Assembly (NCBI GenBank): GCA_963210315.1
Contig: OY723254.1
Location: 1,270,379 to 1,334,378 of the forward strand
Length of the DNA: 64,000 bases
Direction: 5' to 3'
Origin: Rhynchopus euleeides
Taxonomy: Eukaryota; Euglenozoa; Diplonemea; Diplonemida; Diplonemidae
Shown: positions 1 to 11,880 of the stretch, piece after piece
Layout of the letters: each line of letters begins with the position of its first letter
How positions within the stretch are numbered: the first letter of the stretch is position 1
Translations under genes and position numbers: made by a program
Notes under the pieces: generated by a model
What the model was told of the DNA's origin: nothing
Seen by the model: the letters and a program-made list of their open reading frames with translations, nothing else
Database searches by the model: none

Positions 1-402
1 ACATGTAAAATACTTGCATGACAAGTAAAATACTTGCATGCAAGTAAAATACATGTATTTTACTTGCATGCAAGTATTTTACTTGTCATGCAAGTATTAT
101 ACATGTATTTTACTTGTCGTGCAAGTATTTTACATGTATAATACTTGCATGACAAGTATTATACATGTAAAATACATGTAAATGCATGAAATATACATGT
201 AAAATACATGTATATCAAGTAAAAATACATGTATAATAGTTGACATGCAAGTATTATACATGTATTTTTACTTGATATACATGTATTTTACATGTATATT
301 TCAGGCATATACATGTATTATACATGTATAATAGTTGACATGCAAGTATTATACATGTATAATACATGTAAAAATCGGTATTTTTACATGTAAAATTTAC
401 AA
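1..402. repeat. AT-rich palindromic simple-repeat island
   Basis: This stretch is built almost only from variants of TACATGTA, CTTGCATGCAAG and AAAATAC/GTATTTT, each a small palindrome, repeated in both orientations. It can fold into many cruciforms. Base composition changes abruptly to G-rich DNA after about 403. No coding frame is credible here. It could be a subterminal, matrix-attachment or hairpin-expansion sequence; the sequence alone does not decide. Confidence 0.85.
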
Positions 403-570
403 GATCCCACCGTGATAGGGTGGTGGGGGGGGGGGGGGGGACGGGATCGGTGCACGGTGGCCTTGTTTTGCCTGATAACACGATACATACAGTGTTGCAT
501 AACCACTGCTGTGTTGGGGGTTATCAGGCAGGTCGCCGTGTGAACACGGTACACTAGTAAGGAAGGGTGT

Positions 571-668
571 TTACGAGGGCCTTCGCTCAGAAGTGCAGAG
601 AGTCGCGAGTCGCCTCACAGAAGGGGGGCAAACTGGCACAGTTTGACACAGAGCGAAGACCCCCTTAC
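571..668. repeat. MITE-like inverted-repeat element, GGGCCTTCGCT family, copy 1
   Basis: The left end reads GAGGGCCTTCGCTCAGAAG and the right end CACAGAGCGAAGACCCCC, an imperfect inverted pair about 95 bp apart. The interior (cctcaca...ggcaaactggcacagtttgacac) recurs around 33.1, 38.3 and 43.0 kb. No coding capacity. Likely a short non-autonomous element or a mobile hairpin. Confidence 0.6.
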
Positions 669-810
669 AAGTGTGTTTGCAAGTGCCGCAACTTGATGAT
701 TTAAGGGGCCGCCGTTTCGGAGGCCGTCCGGTTTTTCGGCTATCTTTCATGGACCACTTTTTGCTTTTACGGTTTGGCGCAGCCAACTCAGGAAAATAAT
801 ATACCATCAC

Positions 811-1754
811 TGGTGCCCCTGATTTACCCCTTTTTCACTACGCACAAACTACGCAATCTGGGGGGGGGGTCTCGCTTTTTGGTCCCCCCCCAGTTTTTTT
901 TGGTCCCCCTTTCTGTGTGGCTACTGAGACAGGACTGGAGGCACTGCGCTGACCGAGCAAAAAATTATTGCCAGAACTCACTATACACCGTACGAAAGAA
1001 CGCACGACATGTGGGGCGGGACTCCAGAAACACCTGGGCAAGGTTGCCCCATGCCCAGAAACACCTGAGAAGGAAGTGAGTTCCAGGAGCCGCGTAGAAC
1101 ACCCTCGAGATTGTGAATGATGATACGATCACAGCCTTCAGGGCGCTGCGAGGTGCCACCCTGAAGGTGGCCCTTGACATCAAGGAGAGCGTCGGCCGAG
1201 GGGTCGACGAAAAGCTGAAGAAGGCGCTACTGGCACTGGATCCCGCGGGGTATACGGAGGTCACCGCCACACAGGCAACCTCCGCTGACAACGTCCAGGA
1301 GACGTTATCCGAGGGGATCACAACGGCACTAGAGATCTGTGTCACGGGATCCAGGCGCCCACTCTCCCTCGACGGTCTGGGGATTGTTGTTGGGTATGGT
1401 GTCGTTTCCTGCAGCTGCAAAAAAGCGTAGCAACTGTGCTTCCTTCTTCCTTAATGATGCGTTGACGCTTCCACCCGGAGGAGCTGAAGCAGGCACCGCG
1501 CCAAAGGGCACCCCCAAAGAGACCTGCAAAGACTGCGTCGAAACCCGCACCGAAGGCTGCCAGCGCTGCAGCACCTGAAGAACCTGCAGCACCTGAAGCG
1601 CCTGCACCCTCACTGACCCCGGAACAGCAAGAACTCCTTGAGTTTGGGGTCCCGGCATAGAGACAGAGAATGGCTGAGTAAATCAAAAAATGAGACCCCC
1701 CCCCCCCTTTTCACTACGCACAAACTACGCAATATGGGGTCGTCAGGGGCACCA
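811..1754 (+). mobile_element. TIR element copy 1 (about 0.94 kb)
   Basis: The element starts TGGTGCCCCTGA and ends TCAGGGGCACCA, a perfect 12-bp terminal inverted repeat. Just inside each end is the same-orientation motif TTTTCACTACGCACAAACTA beside a poly-G or poly-C run. An almost identical copy lies at 12118-13090, which proves the boundaries. It holds one 105-codon ORF and a second open segment rich in Ala/Pro/Lys, but no recognisable transposase. No convincing target duplication is visible for this copy. A non-autonomous cut-and-paste transposon is the simplest reading. Confidence 0.8.
1113..1430 (+). CDS. Small ORF of the TIR element (105 aa), unknown function
   Basis: The ORF starts MNDDTITAFRALRG and is kept open in both copies of the element, with one amino-acid difference (Leu/Met in ALRG/AMRG). 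It is a soluble, mostly helical sequence with no motif I recognise. Downstream at about 1493-1660 another frame stays open and encodes a basic Pro/Ala/Lys stretch (PPKRPAKTASKPAPK) ending in a TPEQQELLEF-like tail. The two could be exons of one protein (an acceptor-like gaagcag precedes 1493), but I see no donor in the right phase. Possibly a remnant DNA-binding protein of the transposon. Confidence 0.35.
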   Translation: MNDDTITAFRALRGATLKVALDIKESVGRGVDEKLKKALLALDPAGYTEVTATQATSADNVQETLSEGITTALEICVTGSRRPLSLDGLGIVVGYGVVSCSCKKA

Positions 1755-2247
1755 GAATCACGAATATTTTTGCGAACACTTCACACACCCGGCAGGTTGT
1801 GGAAGTGTTTTCCTGTACACGGATGGGTGTATATACTCCTGATCGACATTCTCTTTTATCGGTGACCCGACCTGTGCTGACTGTTCTGACTCACCTTGTG
1901 CGTCAGAGTCGCAACGAGGGCGGGGCATCTGATTTCTAATGACACTGCGTGTATGCAAAAAATGATCGTGCTGGGATAGCAAGTACTGAAAAGGCCACCT
2001 TGATGCCATTGAGATATACATCGCGCGTCACCCACCAAGCTCTGGGCGCAACACCGCAGCACATTACTCTTTTCACCACGCCCGCCGCTTCTTTTTTTCC
2101 CCCAAAACTACCCAACCACCTCCAGCGACAGACAGTTTCCTCCACTTTTTCGTAAATCGCTGCAGCTGAATTGACCCGGCTATGATACAGTGTGCCGCCT
2201 GAAATCGCCTTACAGGTGCAACCCATCCTCATCATGCACAGCCATCA
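1755..2247. other. Intergenic, nothing recognised
   Basis: Lies between the right end of the TIR element and the 3' end of the RRM gene. No ORF of plausible composition, no RNA gene and no repeat shared with the rest of the window was seen. It presumably holds the 3' UTR of the minus-strand RRM gene. Confidence 0.5.
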
Positions 2248-3898
2248 TCACTGCAACACAAACGGGCCGGATGGCATCCGAGAATAGAAGCAGGGCTGGA
2301 CCATCATCGACTGGGGTGAGTTCTGGAACATCTGCTGGGACATTGCAACCTGTGCCAAGGGAATGTTCTGCACCTGGCCCGCTGCACCGATGACCTGCTG
2401 GGGCATCATAACAGGAACGCTCGGCTGGGTGACGTAGACAACCTGCTGATCCACAGAGCTGGCAACCGGCTGCTGCTGCACATAATACATCTGGACACCA
2501 GGCATCTGCATGCCAGATGGCCCCACTATGGTCGGCATGACGGAGGGCGCAACTGACTGAGGCGCCAACGACATCATATACGGTGACGTCGTCTGCGGCG
2601 AACCCGACCCACTGCGGTGGGACTCACTGTCGTCGGCGCAGTCGGTGCAGAACTGAAGGTGTGCCCCTGCCTCACCGCTGAGGCAGGCCACCGCCCGCAC
2701 AGCATCCCCCAGCGTGCGGTACGCTGCAGCAGGCATCTGCAACTCGGTGTGGAAGAACATGTGGGTGGGCTGGGGGATGTCCCCATCCACCAGGGCCTGC
2801 TGCAGGCGTTCCATCTGGACAGCCCGGGGCGTGTTCGTGGGGAGGAACGGAAACTGCGCCGCGACGAAGCGGGAAGGCGCGAGGGTCGCGCCCTTTGCGC
2901 GCAGCGGGGGGGGGCGTGGTGGTGAATGCAATGGTATTGTCGGAGTCTGCATGCGCCCAGCTTGCGCAGTGAGGTTTGTTCGACGGGGTGACCAGCAGCT
3001 CGAAGTGCTGGTCGCCCATGCTGAAATGGGCCTGGTGCACCTTCGCTTTGAAGGAGTCCGCCTCCTGCACGCTAGCGAACTGAACAAGAGCACACCCCGT
3101 CTTGCCCCCTCCCAACAGCTTTGCCGCCTTGACGTCGCCATACTGCCCTGCGAACCTCCACAGCATCCGGAGGGACATGTGGAGCGCGCCCTGCTTCCGA
3201 CGCCCTCCGAGCAGCCCTGCGACGTGCACACAGTGGCCCACCTCGCCCACTGAGGTCGACTGGCGGATGTCCCACAGCTGCCCCAGGGGGGAGGTGAGGC
3301 GGCCCTCGCGGATCTGGGTGTTCTGCTTGAAGAACTCCCAGCAGGAGGAGCCTTCGAAGGTGATCTCTGATTTGTGCGAGAGGATCACGCAGAGGTTGAA
3401 GCCGTCCACGACAGTGCCGTCAAGGCCCTCGTGGCAGGACTTTGCGTGCCCCTGTGACACGTACTGCACCAGGAACTGGCGGTTGCCGTGCTTCGAGAAG
3501 AGGCGGGTCCTCTCGACCTCCCCAAACTGCGAGAAGATCCAGAACCAGTGCATCGTGGCGCGCCGCTTCGGCATGTCGTGGTTGCCACGCAGAATGACGA
3601 GCACCACCCGGGATGGGCCCTTCGTGGGCTGGTGGTGTGGCACGTCCTGTGCAACCTCCTCGTGGTCGGTCACGTGATCGTCAGTCAGCGTAGGTGTGTC
3701 CTCCGAATCGATGTCATCGTCGTCATGGTCGGTCACCGGCACTGGCGAGTCGTCTGCCCCGCGCTTCATGTTGCTGTACCCCGACAGAGACATCATGTGA
3801 GATGACACGGAGTGCTGGTCGTTGCTCACTGTCTGGATGGAGTGCGGGGAGCTCGCGTCCAAACCAGCCTGCGACTTCTCGCGAGGGACAAGACGCAT
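2248..3898 (-). CDS. PTB/hnRNP-L-like protein with two RRM domains (frameshifted at a G9 tract)
   Basis: Likely a nuclear RNA-binding protein. From the ATG at 3898 an acidic N-terminus (DHDDDDIDSED, about residues 57-66) precedes a PTB-type RRM at about 97-180 (VVLVILRGN ... FSQFGEVERTRLF ... FLVQYVS) and a second at about 222-305 (CVHVAGLL ... FAGQYGDVKAAKLL ... GCALVQFAS). After about residue 325 the frame is lost at a 9-base G run (2906-2914); with 8 bases it would continue through a Gln/Met/Pro/Val-rich tail to the TGA at 2248, giving about 549 aa. I think this is a homopolymer error or a recent indel, because codon character continues cleanly in the new frame and no GT-AG pair fits. The frame is also open 5' of this ATG up to a splice-acceptor-like CCTCCCACAG at 3923-3932, so an upstream exon may carry the true start. 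The family assignment rests on RRM layout, not on a search. Confidence 0.8.
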
Positions 3899-3932
3899 GG
3901 CGTCCGCCTCAAGGAGTTCCACTGTGGGAGGG

Positions 3933-5175
3933 GGCGGGGAGGTGTGATGTTGAGGCTGGCATAGACAAGCAGACGGCCATGAGATCCCCCCTCAAACTGG
4001 GGGGGATTCTTCCGGCAATCAGATGGCACACATAATGGCAAACAGAAAAGCAACCCCTGCACCCCCTGCAGCCTTGCTTGTGGAGGTTGCCTTTGTTTCC
4101 CAAACAGACCCCCGCCGATCTTCCTGAGTCCTGTTTAACTCTAAATGATGCCCAATGCCCCCCCCCCCAAAAAAAAAGGCAGCAGTGCATACGTAGGGTC
4201 AACGTTTTGACGGATTACAGCAGGGGTTCTCGCCGATGCTTCTTGACACTGCACGACCCAGAGCGTTTTAAAGTGGTTTCAAAATTGGAACAGTAAACAA
4301 AAGAAAAGGAAGAAGGCAAGATCCAAGAAAGTGTAGAGGTGCAAAATGCACAGAGTGCTGCAGGGCGTGGTGGGGTGTGGTGTGTGACGTGTGGCAAAAG
4401 GGTGCACCAGAAAAAAACATGGCTGGGAAGCACGGACGCCGGGCATATCTGCTTCAGCCAAAAAAAAAGGGAAAATCACAAAGCCTCCAGCAATACCACC
4501 GTTGGGGGTGCGGGGGGTAGGTCGTGGGATGGGTGGGGAACTCATCGACACCCTGTCACAACTCTTTTGAGGTCTACCACTTTTGCTGTTGGTGTCGCCA
4601 GACACGCGGATTTTGCGGGTCCGGGGGGGGGGGGGGGGGCGGAGTGAAGGGGGTGGAGGGCGGGGAGACGGGACTCGGTGTTTCTGCGTGATGACAAAGC
4701 AATCATCCGATCATTGTGCCCTGTTTGCATCGCACACTGCACACGACCTGGCATGCTAGGCATTTTCTTCGCCAGACGAGGGGGGGGGGGGGAGGGGGGA
4801 GCTCTCTTGAGGCCATAGCTTGATTGTGCTGCCTTGATGTTCTTACGAGTTCAAATCATTTTGTTTCTACCCAAGTCAACTGCCGCCAAGCGCAACACCA
4901 CACAGCAAGTGTGTCCATATTGCGTGAGCGGTTTGTGAACTCTAAAATCAGAAAATACCACACACACACGCACACACGTGAAATCTCTTGCCGTAGTGTC
5001 GAACACACCGAGCATCTGCTCTTTATATGATCTTCACTTGAATGGCTCGTACCGGTTTGATGGCACATCACGAGGATATAGGGGGTGGGATGGGTGTGAT
5101 GCTGGGTTTGGTTGAAAAACGGCTATCACTCCTCCCCCACACTCTCCAGCAAATTCGCTTCGGCGTTTCGTGGGG
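3933..5175. other. Intergenic, low complexity
   Basis: Holds runs of C, A and G (for example 4161-4178 and 4621-4640) and short CA repeats near 4963-4976. No coding sequence, RNA gene or shared repeat is supported. It should include the promoter and any 5' exon of the RRM gene just upstream. Confidence 0.45.
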
Positions 5176-5245
5176 GGAAGGGGGGTGTTGAAATATAAGT
5201 AGAAGGAAGCACAATGATGCTCTCCCTTCACTCGCGTTTCGTGTG
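5176..5245 (-). repeat. SINE-like family 2 (R2), copy
   Basis: A G-run is followed by ttgaaatataagtagaagg, then cacaatgatgctctcccttcactcg. The same ordered blocks occur near 26.2, 32.2, 34.1 and 52.9 kb. Read on the minus strand the unit ends in poly-C, as in the R1 family. Truncated and diverged; it runs into a TG microsatellite. Confidence 0.55.
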
Positions 5246-8177
5246 TGTGTGTGTGGGAGGTGAGGGTATTTTGTTCTGTTCGAGGGGTGCGCTTTTCAAG
5301 CTTTGGGAGGTCGTGATATACCAGCCTGAGAGGGGGGGGGGGCATGAAACAGATAGCAAAGCAAGAAAGGCTATCGCCCCCCCACCCCCCCAGGCTCGTC
5401 TTGGGCCGTGCACTCTGTGAGCTCTGTTCTCACTCAGCAGGTTCTTTCTGAATGGTGGGGTTTCTAAAGCTCAGGCTTTTCGGTATTCCCGGGCTTCCCT
5501 CGCCGGGACAGAGAGAAGCCCCGGCAAATGCCGACAGAGCACAGCAACTCGGGCAACTCCAACCCCTTTTTGTGTCTTTTACTCCTGAACCACTGCGTCG
5601 CAGCATGCATGAACAGAGACCGTCGATTCGTGTTTTGTGTACCACTGGATACGACATTTCCTCGCGTACGAACGATCTTGCTCCGGGCATGTTGTGTAAC
5701 CCCCGCGCCCAGCTTTGCTGGGGGGGAGTGTGGGGTGTTATGGCAACAGGTAATACTAGGTCGGGGAGGTGAGTGTGTCCAAATAAATGTAGATCCGAAC
5801 AGAAAAGAATCCAGAAACGAAGGGAGGCGCACATAGCCAGGTAGGCTGGGGGGAGGTGTGGGCGTGAGGGGTTTGGAAACTGTGTAGAAAGAAAACGGCC
5901 AAACTTCGCTGTGTGTGGGTTTCTTCGCCACCCAACCACACGTCGAATAGTCGACCGACTACTGGATCGATTGCCAAAGCCGACGACTGAAATGAGGAGT
6001 CGTGTTTTGGTTGGCCTGACATGTCGAAATTCGGTCGCAGCCAAGGAGTGAGAACATCGGGGGGGTGAGGGTGGGCCTCGGTCTGCTGTAACCTCATGTG
6101 TCGTGGGGCATCGGGTGGGTCTTCCAATGTAGTTTTGTCGGCTCGACTAAATCTCAACAATCACAGCAGGGGTAACGTGAAGATTAAGTCAGCACAGCGC
6201 ATGGGCCATGCCCTGCCGTTTCCCTGATGGTGACCTCGTGTGTGGGATTCCTTGCAGGATCCGGGAACAAGGCACATTATGTCTTCGAGATGAGTGCAAA
6301 TGAGAAGAAGAAAAAATAATTGTTGACGATACTGGCCTACCCGCGTGAGTTCCAATTGAAACGAAGCGAACCTCATTTGCGGGTCCTTGCGAATCACATT
6401 CCAGTCGTCTTGCGGAAAAATACAAATGTTCTTGTCGTCCGCATTCTTGTTTACACGCAGGAACGGGCGGCTCTTCGGGTGTTCCAACACACTGTGCGCA
6501 CTGTACTGTGCGTGATCCCGGTGCAACGCAAACGCGACACTCCCGCCGAATTCTTGTTTTAGGAAAAATACAGTTGGGGGAAAAAAGGACTTGCGGTTGC
6601 GTTTCTTGCACCAGTGCATCGGCCTCGGGGCTACCCGAAATTCCTCACAGAAACCTGGATTCTAAAGGCATAATCCGGAAGTGGATTGTTCCATGATTCG
6701 ATTGGCGGCTGTTCATTCCGTGTTCTTTCCTTACTGTAACGAGCAGCGGAGCGTGGCGAAGGTCCGAAGGAAATTGTCCAACTTAAAGCTTAGGGAATAA
6801 CGCCACTTCACAGGGCCTCGTGGCTGGATACGTCCAACCCCACCCCCACTACCGACCGACCGTGAGTGGAATCGAGTCAGGCACAAAACCACCCTGTTTT
6901 TTGGCACCGCCTCTTGGATCAACGTGACAATGATCAACGCCACCAGAGGCGGGGTTTCGGGGGAGGGGATAAACGGTCGCTCTGACAACGCCACAGCACT
7001 TTTTGGTAGCACCAAGGTTTGCCTTTGGTATCGCCATACCACAGGCCACCATTGGCATAGGTTCGATCCATATATGCGCGATCGTGATGCCAGCAAATAA
7101 TTGATACGTATGTGGGGTTTTGGAGAGACGTGGTATGGGGGATGAAAGTGAAAAGTGAACCCGCAAACTCCCCATCACCTGGTATCAGATAGGTTTCTTT
7201 GGATCAGAACGGTGCGGGGGCTAAAAGCGGTGTTGAAGGATTTGTTTTACATGCTGTCGTCGTCAAGTCTGATTATGGACTGCCCCACCCAACCATAAGT
7301 GGGGATGGACCACCAACCGGAGGCGGCGATCTGAGCTGATTTCTCGGGGGAACAGGACCATCAAAACAAAAACACCCACAGTGGGTCTTCGCCACCCGGC
7401 GCCGACAAGCGCATTTCGGTATGCTTCTGAAATCCGATATTTTTCGCCTTTGTTTTTTGTGAGGAATACCGCCGAAAACTGTCGGAACACTGCCGAATCG
7501 CGAAAAAAAACCCCTGCAGACCAAAAGAAGCAGACCACACTTCATTCAGGGCTGCCGACCTCACCCGAGTCTGGACATCCCTACACCAAGCTCGGGCAAT
7601 GCGCAACTCCCACAAAGGAAAGATATTTGTGGCAGTCAATGGGGTCCAGCGATCTGCCCTCCCCAGGTTCACACCAGTTCTCGGAAGTCGAGCGGGTCCC
7701 TTATTTTCGCCATCCAAGACTGGCAGCTTGTGAGTTGCTCTTGGCAGCCGGTGGCGTTCTGTTGATGAACCATCACACCAACTGCCTTGGAGCCTTCTGT
7801 TCTCAGAGAGAGAGCAGATGCAAGCAACAAAAAGCACAGCTGCCTCCAAGCGACTGGCCTCTTGGGGTGGGGCAAGGGAGTAGTAGCATGAGAGAAAGAA
7901 GGGTTATAAGCACGTAAATACTAATGTAAGTTCCACCAGCAGGGGGGGGGGTCGGAAAGCAAATCTCGGAAGGGGGGGGGGGGACATAATTCGAAGGATC
8001 CATAAGGGTTGGGGAGAGAGGAGGTGTACTGGTGCAGCACAGACACCCAAACTCACGACTGGGGACGGGGAGAGGGGAAAGGGGGGCCAGGCGATGGTAA
8101 ATAGCAAATATAAGTACCGGGGTGTGGGGGTGGTAGGGAGGAGGTGGGAGGTGAAAGTGGGGAAAACTAAGGCACAG
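5246..8177. other. Long intergenic stretch without a supported gene
   Basis: Only short frames are open, all with the composition of non-coding DNA. G/C homopolymers, a TG repeat near 5240 and scattered direct repeats are present. I see no splice-joined coding series, no RNA gene and no mobile-element ends. Confidence 0.4.
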
Positions 8178-8245
8178 AGGTAGGTCGACCTCACCTTCGC
8201 TCGATATGCAGGTAGTATGTGTCCGAGACACTCGCAGGAGATGGC
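8178..8245 (-). repeat. R2-type SINE fragment
   Basis: Contains accttcgctcgatatgcagg followed by tagtatgtgtccgagacact, the distal half of the R2 family (compare 32199-32225 and 34129-34155). The G-run end is missing, so it is a fragment. A similar distal piece lies at about 9405-9450 (gcaggtcgtgtccgagaccg) and another at about 12020-12065. Confidence 0.4.
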
Positions 8246-8594
8246 CATCTTTTGAGTTGGGCCCAGATCGGGAGCATTGCTCTCTGAGAAGAAGCAGGCT
8301 GCGATCCGTAGCAGATGACAATAAAACGCACAAACCGGACGACTCTGTCAGACTGATGACTAGAATGTCAATCTTTCTTTTTTTTGTTGAACGCTCCGCG
8401 CGAAATTGCGCGGGGTGCCGAGTATTAGGGTATGAATGGCACGAACACCCCCTCTCAACACCCCAGCACCGACAGGTGACCCATGCACCCAAATAGTTTG
8501 CAATTCATTTCAGACTGTACACTACACCGCACACTCCTCAAGGAACCTTCTTTATTGTCCTGACACATGAACCTCAAAAGTGAGGAGCAGAAAC

Positions 8595-8783
8595 ATGGGC
8601 ACAGAGGTATCGGACAGCAGGTGGCGAGAAGACGCTGCGTGGGATGATTTGCGTGAAGCATTTTCGACTGGGCAAACCCTCCATGATTTATGCGCGAGAA
8701 AACTGCCTGCGGGCGTGCGATATCCTACCTTCAGGAGTGAGGTAACCGCAGCGAGATGCAACTTGGTTCTTCGGTGTCGATAA
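8595..8783 (+). CDS. Possible small hypothetical protein (62 aa)
   Basis: From the ATG at 8595 the frame encodes a compact sequence with protein-like composition (about residues 10-50: WREDAAWDDLREAFSTGQTL and on). It contrasts with the low-complexity frames around it. No family recognised. It could be one exon of a larger gene or a fragment of a transposon protein. Nothing nearby supports a function. Confidence 0.2.
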   Translation: MGTEVSDSRWREDAAWDDLREAFSTGQTLHDLCARKLPAGVRYPTFRSEVTAARCNLVLRCR

Positions 8784-10120
8784 TCACGGGCCCTGTGGGA
8801 GCTAGGCTCCTGCACGGACTTGTTAGTGACCTGTGCTGGCCATACTTTCTGCATTTCCTTACTTTGCTGCTTTCAATTTTAGGCAACATGTTTCAGTAGG
8901 GCCACGTGGACCGCTCTTAATGACCCTCCCGTCAGCCTCTTCACGCATGAACAGGAAGGGCACCTGGAGGAGCACATTCCAGGCAGACGCATCAGGGGGC
9001 GGTCCTTCTTCCTGCGTTGCTTTGTTGGTTCTTCCCCGTGCCATCAGGCTTCGAGGCTCAACAGGCGAGGGCCAGTCTATGGGACACTCGTACTGAAGGC
9101 TGGCAGGTTGTACCACCGACCCTCTATACTTCGGGCCACGCGCCGCGCCGCCTTGGTGGGGTGGTGTGATTCAGCAGGCGCAAGAGCCATGTGCGGCGGA
9201 AATCACTTCTCTCCCGATCGCATCATTGCATTTCCAACCGGCAAGTTCCTTATTGGAAAACTGGCGAAGAGAAAAATGTACCCCCCGTGTATGGACTGAG
9301 GAAGGGGCAGGGAAAAGTACTGGCAAACTCAAAACCCCCTGCACTGATCGGGGGTGGGCGTGAAGTAGGGAAAAGGGATATAATCGACCTCTCCTGTCAC
9401 TTGTTTTGCAGGTCGTGTCCGAGACCGAGCGGTGCTCGGCCTGTGTTATACCCAACTTGTGTTTGCCAACAAAGAACAGGTCGGCATCACAGCGATCGGA
9501 TGTTCTGCTGTTGTGGCTGGACTGGGAGGGCAGGAGGCGAAGGTAGAAATGCAAACATAATACCGACATGAGGAACAAAGTGCGCGAGAAGAAGTGCGGG
9601 CCAGGGAAGCAAGAAAAGGTCGAGTGCACCCACACAGCGTTGAGGCCGCGCCAGCCGGCCCCTGCGGGGTCGTTCTGCACTGTGATGAAACTGCAAGCAG
9701 CAGAGTGGGAATCAACCAGCATTGTCCGAACAAAATATAGCCTCTGCCGCCCCCACCACCCAGAAGCATTAGTGCAGCCCCTGCTGAACTACCTGAAAAG
9801 GCGAGACGAGGCCAGATTCTCACACTGTTTTCGCTAAATTTACCGAAATTCTCCAGCTCCAACCACACAGAGATATACTGAAGGAGGTAGGATAGCACGT
9901 TGAGGGGCTAGCACCACCTTAAGAACTGTTCCCGGACGGCACACAGACACCCCTGTTGGCAACGCAAATACTGCAGCTCCCAGGTGAGGGGCGAAAGGAT
10001 GTGGGGGTGGGGGGTGAAAACAAATCAGAGGGATGAACGGAGAAGTGCAGGAGGTTCAACACTGCAAACTGGAGTCTGTAGGGCACACAGCACAATCTCC
10101 TCTGCTGGCTGCATCATAGC
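8784..10120. other. Intergenic, no supported gene
   Basis: Apart from the R2 fragment near 9405-9450, no coding, RNA or repeat feature is convincing. Short open frames on both strands overlap one another and have no conserved motifs. Confidence 0.4.
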
Positions 10121-10425
10121 CGGGGAGGGGGGTTTGATCGTCGAGAGGGAATGGAAAAGTAAATCTCCCAGCACCTTCTCGCAATGTTAGTCCTTTTTGT
10201 AGTCACTACACCAGATATGCTGTACAAGGCAGATCAATGCACAACGGGAGGGTGTGTAGCAGTTGTCTGTCAGTGGCTTGGTGGGTGGACCGCAATACAG
10301 TATCACTAAAACACAACCAGGTGTCTGTCCGTAATACGTAGTCTCTCCTTGACACCATATACTTTGTGCCCTGTATCGTTGTTTTTTTGTACGAATAAAT
10401 GGCGGAAGGGAAGGAGGGGAAGGGA
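10121..10425 (-). mobile_element. SINE-like family 1 (R1), near full length
   Basis: Begins at a G-run followed by TTTGATCGTCGAGAG and extends about 290 bp to aataaatggcggaaggg. The same sequence, almost unchanged, lies at 31901-32106 and 42161-42455, with truncated copies at 36911, 40681, 45821 and 53401. It has no ORF. If the minus strand is the transcribed sense, it ends ...CTCTCGACGATCAAACCCC, that is, with a poly-C tail. I see no clear tRNA, 7SL or 5S head. Confidence 0.75.
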
Positions 10426-10861
10426 AAGCAGGTGTGTTTCGTAGTGGGGTATATCTACTACGCAGTTTCGGCTGCCAACCCACGACTGTGCAGTAGTGCG
10501 TGAACCACTGGACTCCGGCAGCCCGGTATCGAGTACCTTTCGTCAGGTGGGTAGAAGACCCAGTGGAGGACGCAGGGTGGGGGGGGGGGGTGGGAGAGTA
10601 GGGGGGGTAGGGGGGAGAAAAAGTATTGACGTAAAAAGATAAAGCCGGGGAGGGGGGGGGGGTTTTTCGAAGAGAGAAAATTCGAGGGAAAAATAGGCCC
10701 GTGTATATAGCAGGCTTGCTCGTAACATGGAATACGGAATACAGTCTCCAAAATTTCCCGATTTTTTTCTAAGGATTTTCCAGGTGTATTTCTAGTGGGG
10801 GATGAGGATGAGTCCTCCGGGCACCCGCCCTTTTTCCGGTTTTTTTCCAGCCAAGAGCCAG

Positions 10862-10918
10862 ACGTTCACTACCGTGGCCTCCGGCGGCTGGGGGCTCTGC
10901 CCCCCAGACCCCCCTGTG
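10862..10918 (-). repeat. Palindromic GGCGGAGCCCCCC family (R3)
   Basis: Reads ttcactaccgtggcctccgg then cggctgggggctctgccccc and agacccccct. The reverse complement is the repeat seen at 20288-20352, 35322-35380 and 35473-35530, and this orientation recurs at 51810-51870. The core is a G/C-rich hairpin and the flank ccggaggccacggtagtgaa is constant. Confidence 0.7.
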
Positions 10919-11640
10919 ACATGTGCCTGTCTTGTCACCTTGCGCGTATGCCACTGTGGCATGTCAAGAAGGAGGTGTCGTTGGAAGAAACGCCCGAAAC
11001 CCATTTTTTGCTTTCATCCGGCAGCTGATGATGGCGGATCACTGGCCACAGGAGAGGAGCCGTGGACGCCAGCGGGATAGAGGGGTTACCCCATCGAGCG
11101 AGGCGAACCAGTGGGAACTGTCAGGTGGCGCCGACCCTACAGGAGGTCATCAGGCAGCGCAGCGCCTCGTGCTGTTGAGGTAACCATCGCATGCATCGGT
11201 CATGCACGCCTTACAGCACAACGAACAAGACGGTCGTTGCCGACTTGTTTGGTCGAGGATGGCGAGCTGCCAGACCTGGGCTGCCACAGTGGTGGTCTCG
11301 AGCGAGGCCTTTCACCATGCGGTTCCGGTCGCGACAGCCGTGACGGAGCCAAAACGAGCGCCGACGAGTGATTTGTGGCAGCATTTTCCAAGGCAGTGCA
11401 CTGCGTGACGTTCTGAGACTTGCACAGGGGACTGCTGGGTCTGAAATCCAAGGCAATAATCCTTAGAAAAAAGCAGGAATACATTTCTTCGGCTATTTTT
11501 GAAGGAATACGGAGCAAGCCTGGTACATAGACCCAAACCTAAGAGCGGTCGGAAGAACGAACCAAGGCACTCCCAGACGGAGACATTTTGTCTGCCTCCG
11601 TGCGGAGAAGATCAGCTCGTTGAGGCCTCACACACACACA
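10919..11640. other. Intergenic, no supported gene
   Basis: Several overlapping short frames exist on both strands but none has recognisable motifs or neighbours. A (CA)n microsatellite lies at about 11630-11645. Confidence 0.35.
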
Positions 11641-11669
11641 CACACCACTCCGCCATTGATGCATGAAAT

Positions 11670-11880
11670 GGTACTCCTTTCGCTTGAATAAGAGAAAAAC
11701 ACTTTGCACAGCCACTGCAAAAGCAGCCCCGCGCTACTTTTCGTTGAATGGGCAGGTACACTCCTGTGCCAAAATCTGCGGAAGCCTCTGTGAAGTGGCA
11801 TGAAGGTTAGATACTTCTCAACCTTTTCAGTGGTACGATTTCCTTTGGTACTTCGCGACTTCGCTCTGTCGCAAAAAAGA
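11670..11880. repeat. Diverged interspersed repeat, copy 1 (partner 35955-36150)
   Basis: Shares the ordered blocks gtactcctttcgctt, gtgaagtggcatga, gtacgatttcctt and ttacttcgcgacttcgct with 35955-36150, with divergence between the blocks. No ORF. An old interspersed element of unknown class. Confidence 0.55.
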
